Part shown: in pieces, positions 6,435-12,008 of the stretch
How positions within the stretch are numbered: position 1 is the first letter of the stretch
Layout: each line of letters begins with the position of its first letter
From: Candidatus Kuenenia stuttgartensis
GTDB lineage: Bacteria > Planctomycetota > Planctomycetia > Isosphaerales > Isosphaeraceae
Assembly: GCA_945874095.1 (NCBI GenBank)
Contig: CAMCFM010000077.1
Coordinates: 1 to 12,008, forward strand
DNA: 12,008 bases
Direction: 5' to 3'
Notes under the pieces: generated by a model
Told to the model about the DNA's origin: nothing
What the model saw: the letters and a program-made list of their open reading frames with translations, nothing else
The model's database searches: none
Program-made: the position numbers and the translations under genes

Positions 6435-7914
6435 TCCCAAATCACCTGAATGCCCCGGCACCCGCCGTGAATTTCTCTGGCAGTCAGGCGCAGGTTTTAC
6501 CGGCCTTGCACTGAGCGCCATGCTGGAAGCGGACGGATTTTTTGGTCATCCCGCACAGGCTTCTGAAATTGCAATCAACTCTTTGGCCAATATTCCGATC
6601 CCCAAAAAAGCCAAAAGTTGTATTTTTCTATTCATGTTTGGCGGACCTTCACAAGTCGATTTATTTGACTACAAACCCGAGTTGCAAAAACGCGACGGCC
6701 AGACCATCGACAACGAATTTCGTCGAAACACCAAAACCAAGGCGGTTTTACAGGCTTCACGTCGCAAATTTGCCCAGCACGGTCAATCCGGTCAGTGGTG
6801 CAGCGATGCCTTTCCAAATATCGCTCTCCATATGGATAAACTGGCTGTCATCAAGTCTCTTTACAGCGATTCATTCGCCCACGGTTCTGCTGTTCTACAA
6901 ATGAATACAGGCCGAATCCTTCAGGGGCATCCCTCGATTGGTGCCTGGATGAGCCACGGAATGGGCAGTATGAACAACAACTTACCCACGCATGTGATCA
7001 TGCTTGACCCTCGCGGAGGGCCCACCACTGGTGCCCCCAACTGGTCCAATGGTTATATGCCTGCAACTCATCAGGGCACGATATTACGCACAAACGGCCC
7101 ACCGATCCTGAATCTCGAGCCTGGCCAGGGCATGACTCACTCCATGCAGCGTCAGCAATTGCAATTCATCAACCGGCTCAACGCTGAACATATAAAATCT
7201 CGCCCTGAATTCTCGGAACTTCAGGCCCGCATCGCAAGTTATGAACTGGCATTTAATTTACAATCGGCTGCCCCTGAAGCACTTGACATATCCAAAGAGT
7301 CCAAGAAAACGCAGGAAATGTATGGATTAAACGATAAAAAAGGCGAACATCCGATCAGCCTGGGCCCTGCCCCATTTGGGCGTCAATGCCTGACTGCCCG
7401 TAGACTTGTGGAACGCGGCGTGCGCTTTATTCAAATTTATTCCGGTGGTGGTGGAGCAGGCGGCCAGAACACCTGGGATGGTCACCACGGAATTGAAGAA
7501 AACCTGGCCATCCATGCCCCTGAGGTGGACAAGCCGATTGCAGCCCTGCTGACCGACCTCGAACAACGTGGTCTGCTGGATGAAACACTGGTCGTCTGGG
7601 GCGGTGAATTCGGCCGGATGCCTGTGAGCGAGACATTTAATACCGGTGGAAAGCCGGGCGGGCGCGATCATAATCCCAAGGGATTTACCTACTGGATGGC
7701 TGGTGCCGGCGTGAAAGGTGGCGTGAGTTATGGCGAAACCGACGATTTTGGTCAGGATGCCGTAGTCAATCGACACCACCTGCGCGACCTTCATGCCACG
7801 ATATTGCATTTAATGGGGCTGGATCATCGCAAGCTGACCTATTTCTACGGCGGACTTGAAAACAAGCTCACAGGCGTGCAAGAGGCCGAAGTGATCCATG
7901 GTCTGATTGCATAA
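6424..7914 (+). CDS. Tat-exported DUF1501 family protein
   Basis: A 496-residue member of DUF1501, a family related to the alkaline-phosphatase/sulfatase fold with no agreed reaction. The N-terminus has a twin-arginine signal, TRREFL at 13-18, followed by a weakly hydrophobic stretch (SGAGFTGLALSAML, 21-34) and a likely cleavage near HPAQA-S (42-47), so it should be exported folded by the Tat system. Family motifs are FGGPSQVDLFDYKP at 72-85, a Gly-rich SGGGGAGGQNTWDGHHG in the middle, WGGEFGRMP at 392-400 and GRDHNP at 413-418. The His and Asp residues in these blocks are plausible metal ligands by analogy with sulfatases; this is inference. It overlaps the cytochrome-like gene by 11 bp and has a good ribosome-binding site, which is the usual arrangement of the pair in planctomycetes. 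Tat export suggests a cofactor or metal is loaded before secretion. Confidence 0.92.
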   Translation: MSINPKSPECPGTRREFLWQSGAGFTGLALSAMLEADGFFGHPAQASEIAINSLANIPIPKKAKSCIFLFMFGGPSQVDLFDYKPELQKRDGQTIDNEFRRNTKTKAVLQASRRKFAQHGQSGQWCSDAFPNIALHMDKLAVIKSLYSDSFAHGSAVLQMNTGRILQGHPSIGAWMSHGMGSMNNNLPTHVIMLDPRGGPTTGAPNWSNGYMPATHQGTILRTNGPPILNLEPGQGMTHSMQRQQLQFINRLNAEHIKSRPEFSELQARIASYELAFNLQSAAPEALDISKESKKTQEMYGLNDKKGEHPISLGPAPFGRQCLTARRLVERGVRFIQIYSGGGGAGGQNTWDGHHGIEENLAIHAPEVDKPIAALLTDLEQRGLLDETLVVWGGEFGRMPVSETFNTGGKPGGRDHNPKGFTYWMAGAGVKGGVSYGETDDFGQDAVVNRHHLRDLHATILHLMGLDHRKLTYFYGGLENKLTGVQEAEVIHGLIA

Positions 7915-7942
7915 TGCAATATCAGACAAAGTCTGTTCTGAT
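7906..7942. terminator. Palindrome and hairpin cluster at the end of the DUF1501 gene
   Basis: ATTGCAT-A-ATGCAAT (7906-7920) is a perfect 7-bp inverted repeat with a single central base and it spans the TAA stop. Directly after it, CAGAC-AAA-GTCTG (7923-7935) can form a 5-bp hairpin, and ATCAGA/TCTGAT (7921-7926 and 7937-7942) is an alternative 6-bp stem. None is G+C-rich; the nearest T-run is at about 7952-7956. Termination between these convergent genes is plausible but unproven. Confidence 0.35.
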
Positions 7943-7971
7943 CACCCCGTCCATTTTTCCAGTGTTTCCCA

Positions 7972-7989
7972 GATCGAAAATAGTCGATC
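7972..7989 (-). terminator. Possible stem-loop at the end of the metal ATPase gene
   Basis: GATCGA (7972-7977) and TCGATC (7984-7989) form a 6-bp stem around a 6-base loop, overlapping the TGA stop of the leftward ATPase gene by two bases. On the leftward transcript the loop is U-rich, but no clear U-tract follows the stem. It may be a weak terminator or may arise by chance. Confidence 0.25.
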
Positions 7990-9886
7990 AATAGTCCGTC
8001 AGTCGCTTTGGTGTGAACGCGGTGCGCAGAGCATTGAACACGGCGACCAAGTCGATAATCTCTTGCAAAAATGCTCCTCCAACAGGGCTCAGCAAGCCCA
8101 TGGATGCCAGAATCATTCCTCCAATGCTGAACACCATCCCACCCACGGCACTTTGAAGTGCCACTCGTCGCAGACGTGTCCCGATATGCAATAATTCATC
8201 CACTTTGCGCAGGCTGCCGTCCATCACCACCGCTCCGGCAGCTTCCGAAGTGATATCACTATTCTGGCCAAATGCAACTCCCACTGTGGCGGCTGCAAGA
8301 GCTGGAGCGTCGTTGATTCCGTCACCCATAAATACAGTCGGAGCTTTGGCATTCTCACGACGGGTAATTTCCACCTTACCCTCTGGTGAAACGCCCGCAT
8401 GAATTTCGGTAATCCCCACCAAATCTGCCAGGTAACGGACTTCACTTTCGCGGTCGCCTGAGACTAAAAGAATCCGGTTCCAGCGGTGATGCGGCTTCAG
8501 GTGCTGAATAAATGACTGGCCATCCGACCGGGGTTCATCGCGAAATAATATCAATGCTCCAAGCTTTCCATTTACTCCCACGACACACTGAAGTCCAGCC
8601 GTATTTTCAGGCAGATTGGGCTCATCTTCCGGATGATTTACAAGCCATTTCGCCCGACTGGTTATCTGAAGATCATAACCGTCAACATGCCCAACCAAAC
8701 CTTGCCCTGGTCGTTCAGAGACTTCAGAAGCTTCGGCTGGTGGCAATTTGCGCGATAATGCTTCGAGTAACAATGGTTCCGCCAGTGGATGCTTGGAATA
8801 ACGCTCCAGCCCTGCTGCCAGACGAATCAAAACATCATCCGACATCTCATTCATCGACCTGATTTCAGCAATTTTTGGGCGACCATAAGTCAAAGTTCCC
8901 GTTTTATCAAAAATCGCTGTCCGGCAAGTACTCAAACGCTCAAGAACGCTTGGATCCTTGATAATAATCCCGCGCCTTGCTGCCAATGAAATTGAGCCTA
9001 GAATTGCGACAGGTATTGCAATCAATAACGGGCAAGGTGTGGCCACAACCAGAACGGCAAGAAATCGTGTGGGATCGGCGCTGACAATCCAGGCAAGCAC
9101 GGCAATGGTTACGGCAAGCGGTGTATAGAAAGCTCCGAGTTGATCGCCCAGGCGTCTCAGTTGCGGACGGCTTTGCTCACTCTCACGCATGACACGCATG
9201 ATTTTAGCGTATCGTGAATCTTCGGCCCGCTGCTCCGCACGAATCGTCAACGCCCCTTCTCCATTGATCGAGCCGGAGATGATTGAAGTCCCAGGAGCCT
9301 TGGAAACGTGGTATGGCTCGCCTGTCAGGAACGACTCATCCATGGTGGAATGGCCCTCCATCACCACTCCATCCACAGGGCTGGTTTCATGAGGCAGAAT
9401 CACCAGCAGAGCGCCCACATTCACATCTGCAAGCGGCACGTCCGACATGCGTGTGCCGATCATTTTATGGGCGACACTCGGCAGACGCTTGGCCAACGCG
9501 GCCAATGCCGATGTGGCACGCCGCACGGCGTACGCCTCAAGTGCTTCGCCTCCAGAGAGCATCAGCACGACCATTGATCCAGCTAAATATTCACCCAAAA
9601 TTGCCGAGGTGACGATCGAAATGCCTGCAAGCAAATCGGAACCGAATTCGAGACGAAGCACGTGGCGAAGCAGATCAACCACAAGCGGGATTCCACCGAG
9701 GATGAGAACCGCAATCAGAGGCAGGTCGACAATCCTCAAGCCGTGGAATTCGCCTTGATAATCCACCAGAAACCGCAAGGCCAGGTGTGCCAGAATTCCG
9801 ATGATGGCTAGAATAGCGATCGATATCTGGACAATTCCGGTCGTCGATTCCGATGCGTTAGTGGGTTGCTTCTTATCGGTGGTCAT
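7988..9886 (-). CDS. P1B-type heavy-metal-transporting ATPase with TPCP motif
   Basis: This inner-membrane pump hydrolyses ATP to move a transition-metal ion, most likely outward. The 632-residue product has no N-terminal HMA metal-binding domain. Hydrophobic segments lie at ~17-41, 50-72, 84-112, 252-270, 275-303 and 575-620. The actuator domain carries TGEP at 188-191. The membrane ion site reads TPCP at 283-286, unlike the CPC of copper and zinc pumps. Catalysis residues are intact: DKTGT at 327-331 (phosphorylated Asp327), the HP pair at 366-367 and GDGINDAP at 521-528. The last helix ends QEIIDLVAVFNALR. In the P1B scheme as I recall it, TPCP marks the P1B-5 group, linked to nickel and iron; the metal here is not proven. 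ATG 9886 gives the normal N-terminus; the 69 extra upstream codons are non-homologous and would reach the peptidase start. There is no clear ribosome-binding site and no metal regulator adjacent. Confidence 0.9.
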   Translation of the reverse strand: MTTDKKQPTNASESTTGIVQISIAILAIIGILAHLALRFLVDYQGEFHGLRIVDLPLIAVLILGGIPLVVDLLRHVLRLEFGSDLLAGISIVTSAILGEYLAGSMVVLMLSGGEALEAYAVRRATSALAALAKRLPSVAHKMIGTRMSDVPLADVNVGALLVILPHETSPVDGVVMEGHSTMDESFLTGEPYHVSKAPGTSIISGSINGEGALTIRAEQRAEDSRYAKIMRVMRESEQSRPQLRRLGDQLGAFYTPLAVTIAVLAWIVSADPTRFLAVLVVATPCPLLIAIPVAILGSISLAARRGIIIKDPSVLERLSTCRTAIFDKTGTLTYGRPKIAEIRSMNEMSDDVLIRLAAGLERYSKHPLAEPLLLEALSRKLPPAEASEVSERPGQGLVGHVDGYDLQITSRAKWLVNHPEDEPNLPENTAGLQCVVGVNGKLGALILFRDEPRSDGQSFIQHLKPHHRWNRILLVSGDRESEVRYLADLVGITEIHAGVSPEGKVEITRRENAKAPTVFMGDGINDAPALAAATVGVAFGQNSDITSEAAGAVVMDGSLRKVDELLHIGTRLRRVALQSAVGGMVFSIGGMILASMGLLSPVGGAFLQEIIDLVAVFNALRTAFTPKRLTDY

Positions 9887-10078
9887 GATGTAGCATTTTT
9901 CATATTTTAGAGCGGTTTGGTCAGAGTGGATCGGCCGAAACTTGCAGGAAGGTCTCGACAATCTGAGCCCTGTTTGCGCACCATGATCATAATCGAAAGA
10001 CCAACGGGTTGTGAAGCCAGCCGGTTGGTAATCAGGAAGTGACCGTGCCCCAAAACGCCTGAGGTCCACCAGAAAATC
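9887..10078. promoter_or_regulatory. Divergent intergenic region between metal ATPase and aminopeptidase
   Basis: This 192-bp gap between two divergent starts should carry both promoters. It contains an 8-bp palindrome ATGATCAT at 9983-9990. I see no strong -35/-10 pair and no recognisable Fur, Zur or NikR box. A GAGGT at 10061-10065 is too far from ATG 10079 to be an ordinary ribosome-binding site. Confidence 0.4.
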
Positions 10079-11371
10079 ATGCGACACCTGCACATCGACG
10101 CCAAACTGTTCATCAAAAATCGCGAACGACTCAAAGCCAGTCTCAAGCCCGGATCGCTCACGATTGCCAATGCCAACGACATCCTTCCGACCAACGCTGA
10201 CGGTTCCCTCACCATGCAGGCCAATTCCGACCTATTCTATTTGAGTGGGATTGAGCAGGAAGAATCAGTTTTAGCTTTATTTCCAGACCATCCCGACGAA
10301 ACCATGCGTGAGATCCTGTTTTTAAGAGAGCCAAACGAGCATCTCAAAGTCTGGGAAGGACATAAACATTCCAAAGAACAGGCCATCAGCATTTCAGGGA
10401 TACGCAATATCAAGTGGCTTGACAGTTTTCCCACCATTTTGCATCAACTGATGTGCGATGCAGATCACGTCTATTTAAATTCAAATGAGCACAAACGAGC
10501 CGTGGTGGAAGTGGAGACCCGCGATGCCCGATTTATTCAGAATCTTAAGGCACGCTACCCATTGCATCAATATCACCGGCTTGCGAGGATCATGCATGCC
10601 CTGAGGGCAGTCAAATCGGAAGTCGAGATGCAACTTCTGAAGAAAGCGATTTCGGTGACGAAATCAGGCTTCGAACGCGTTGCCAAAGCCACTCGACAAG
10701 GCGTGAATGAATTTGAGCTGGAAGCGGAGTTTATCCACGAGTTCACTCGTAACAGATGCAAGTTTGCATATAATCCAATCATTGCCGGTGGAGAAAACTC
10801 TTGTATCCTGCATTACAATCAGAATGATCAGGCTTTAAAGAATGGAGAACTCCTGCTGATTGATGTCGGCGCAAATTACGCCAATTACAACGCTGACTTA
10901 ACCCGCACCATCCCGGTATCAGGCAGATTTTCGAAGCGTCAGAGAGATGTTTACGAAGCAGTTCTAAGAGTCCAGAAGGCCTCGATTGCAGGCGCTGTTG
11001 TCGGCAAGTTGCATAAAGATTGGTTCAAAGAATCTCAGGAAATGATGAATCAGGAGCTATTAAACCTCGGCCTGATTGATCAGAAAGATATCACCGATCA
11101 AAAGCCCAGTGAACCTGCATGCCGGAAGTATTTCATGCACGGATTGGGCCATGTTCTTGGCCTAGATGTGCATGACGTTGGCCTGATGCATGAGCCTTTT
11201 GCTCCCGGATGGGTGCTGACTGTGGAGCCTGGTATTTATATCCCTAAAGAGGGTTTTGGCGTTCGTCTCGAGAACAATATCCTGGTGACGGAGAATGGTC
11301 CGATCGATTTGATGGCCGATATTGCAATCGAACCTGATGAGATTGAAGCCTTGATGGCGAGACGTAAATAA
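10079..11371 (+). CDS. pepP: Xaa-Pro aminopeptidase (M24B metallopeptidase)
   Basis: A 430-residue aminopeptidase P that removes an N-terminal residue preceding proline, normally in the cytoplasm with two manganese ions. Residues ~1-135 are the AMP_N domain (ANSDLFYLSGIEQEESVLAL at 48-67 is typical). The pita-bread catalytic domain covers ~170-425. All five metal ligands are visible: Asp262 in LLIDVGANY, Asp273 in NADLTRTIP, His354 in FMHGLGHVLG, Glu383 in LTVEPGIYIP and Glu398 in GVRLENNILV. The supporting His245 (ILHYNQND) and His365 (LDVHDVG) are present too. The length is close to that of E. coli PepP (about 440). There is no signal peptide. ATG 10079 is the natural start; no good Shine-Dalgarno sequence is seen. 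A second proline-peptide-type gene begins 22 bp downstream on the same strand, so the two are probably co-transcribed. Confidence 0.93.
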   Translation: MRHLHIDAKLFIKNRERLKASLKPGSLTIANANDILPTNADGSLTMQANSDLFYLSGIEQEESVLALFPDHPDETMREILFLREPNEHLKVWEGHKHSKEQAISISGIRNIKWLDSFPTILHQLMCDADHVYLNSNEHKRAVVEVETRDARFIQNLKARYPLHQYHRLARIMHALRAVKSEVEMQLLKKAISVTKSGFERVAKATRQGVNEFELEAEFIHEFTRNRCKFAYNPIIAGGENSCILHYNQNDQALKNGELLLIDVGANYANYNADLTRTIPVSGRFSKRQRDVYEAVLRVQKASIAGAVVGKLHKDWFKESQEMMNQELLNLGLIDQKDITDQKPSEPACRKYFMHGLGHVLGLDVHDVGLMHEPFAPGWVLTVEPGIYIPKEGFGVRLENNILVTENGPIDLMADIAIEPDEIEALMARRK

Positions 11372-11393
11372 TCATCCAAAGCGTTCACCAGAT

Positions 11394-12008
11394 ATGGAAA
11401 GCAGTACATCCCAGATGAACCATTTACTCCGTAATACGAGTTTAATCACTGTCGCTATCTGGCTTTTTCTATCTCTATCTGATGTCGCTACCAGTGCCAC
11501 TGCGCAAGGGACAAAGGCGGATTATGAACGCTCAAAGTCGCTCACGCAGAGGGTGGCAGATCGTGTCAACCGTGAGCAACTTCAGACACACTGGCGTGAA
11601 GATGGTTCGTTTTGGTATCGGGTGAAAACAGGCCCGGGAAGCCAGTTTGAGTGGGTGGATGTCAATCCAGTGAAGGGCCAGAAATCGGTTGTGATTTCTT
11701 CCGTGGAAATGAAAAAATCGCTGGAAAGTATCTCCGTAAATAAACCGCGTGAAAATGTGATCGACGCACTCGAACCGATTGTAGATCAAAACGGCTTTTA
11801 TAGCCTTCGTGTTGGAGGCCTTTGGTGGACGTGGAACAAGACTGCCGGTGAGTTAAAGCCGGATGAATCCAAAAAAGACAAGATGAAATCCAGCGATCCA
11901 TATCGCGGTCCAAAGGCAAGCCTCAGGCAAGGCTCTGAAACTTTTATTACGATAGTCAACAAGTCTAAAGGACTGGCTCATTTACAATGGATTGATCCGG
12001 ACGGAAAG
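11394..12008 (+). CDS. Secreted S9/DPP-IV-like peptidase with a VHL-like domain, N-terminal part
   Basis: The first 205 residues of a gene that continues past the right edge. The N-terminus has a Sec signal (SLITVAIWLFLSLSDVATSA at 16-35, with likely cleavage near A-T-A-Q-G, 35-39). Residues 43-77 (DYERSKSLTQRVADRV, then GSFWYRV) resemble the start of the beta-propeller part of planctomycete S9-family (dipeptidyl peptidase IV / prolyl oligopeptidase) proteins. From ~180 the sequence ETFITIVNKSKGLAHLQWID followed by PDGK matches the beginning of a von Hippel-Lindau beta-like domain, where VHL has CNRSPRVVLPVWLNFDGE. The Ser-Asp-His hydrolase domain, if present, lies beyond the window. The start may instead be ATG 11415, which gives a shorter, more usual signal peptide. 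It follows the aminopeptidase by 22 bp. The family call rests on the N-terminal pattern only. Confidence 0.72.
   Translation, partial: MESSTSQMNHLLRNTSLITVAIWLFLSLSDVATSATAQGTKADYERSKSLTQRVADRVNREQLQTHWREDGSFWYRVKTGPGSQFEWVDVNPVKGQKSVVISSVEMKKSLESISVNKPRENVIDALEPIVDQNGFYSLRVGGLWWTWNKTAGELKPDESKKDKMKSSDPYRGPKASLRQGSETFITIVNKSKGLAHLQWIDPDGK

Noticed and set aside
7327..7809. 160-residue leftward open frame inside the DUF1501 gene
   Set aside because: It is fully antisense to a well-supported gene with family motifs on the other strand and shows no domain of its own.
9887..10093. 69-codon upstream extension of the ATPase frame
   Set aside because: It shows no membrane or metal-binding features and runs into the aminopeptidase start; it is most likely open by chance in the divergent promoter region.
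1..12008. CRISPR array, tRNA, rRNA, insertion sequence, phage or defence genes
   Set aside because: No regularly spaced repeats, cloverleaf-like sequences, transposase or integrase motifs or terminal repeats were seen. The S24-like regulator alone is not evidence for a prophage.

Overview
The window most likely comes from a planctomycete (Planctomycetota). The strongest sign is the overlapping pair at 3957-7914: a PSCyt1/DUF1549/DUF1553 c-type cytochrome-like protein followed by a Tat-exported DUF1501 protein. Such pairs are expanded in Planctomycetota and also occur in Verrucomicrobiota and relatives. Weak or absent Shine-Dalgarno sequences at most starts, a TTG start, a VHL-like domain in a secreted S9-type protein and a G+C near one half by eye all fit. 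The species cannot be named. All recognisable genes look chromosomal and vertically inherited; I saw no IS element, phage gene, integrase, tRNA, rRNA or CRISPR array.

Layout, left to right. (1) 1-249: a possible leftward partial reading frame of unknown product; weak. (2) 412-1221, rightward: a DNA-binding regulator with an N-terminal helix-turn-helix and a LexA/CI-like S24 C-terminal domain whose catalytic Ser/Lys pair is replaced by Ala/Arg. (3) 1199-2224, leftward: a 2-dehydro-3-deoxygalactonokinase (DgoK family), overlapping the regulator tail to tail by 23 bp. (4) 2367-3785, rightward and divergent from the kinase: a PAS/AAA+/Fis-type regulator shaped like a sigma-54 activator but without GAFTGA and with altered Walker motifs. 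(5) 3957-6434 and 6424-7914: the exported cytochrome-like and DUF1501 proteins, an 11-bp overlapping operon. (6) 7988-9886, leftward: a P1B-type metal ATPase with a TPCP membrane motif and no N-terminal metal-binding domain. (7) 10079-11371, rightward and divergent: an Xaa-Pro aminopeptidase (M24B). (8) 11394 to the right edge: the N-terminal 205 residues of a secreted S9 / dipeptidyl-peptidase-IV-like protein containing the start of a VHL-beta-like domain.

How the parts fit. The two exported proteins (5) almost certainly act together in the cell envelope, and regulator (4) just upstream on the same strand is the obvious candidate controller, though no binding site is visible. Genes (7) and (8) form a probable two-gene unit for breaking down proline-containing peptides, one enzyme predicted cytoplasmic and the other exported. 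The kinase (3) has no other galactonate-pathway gene beside it here. The most unusual points are the two regulators with degenerate catalytic centres, the TPCP ATPase and the VHL-like domain. None amounts to a clearly new multi-gene system on sequence evidence alone.
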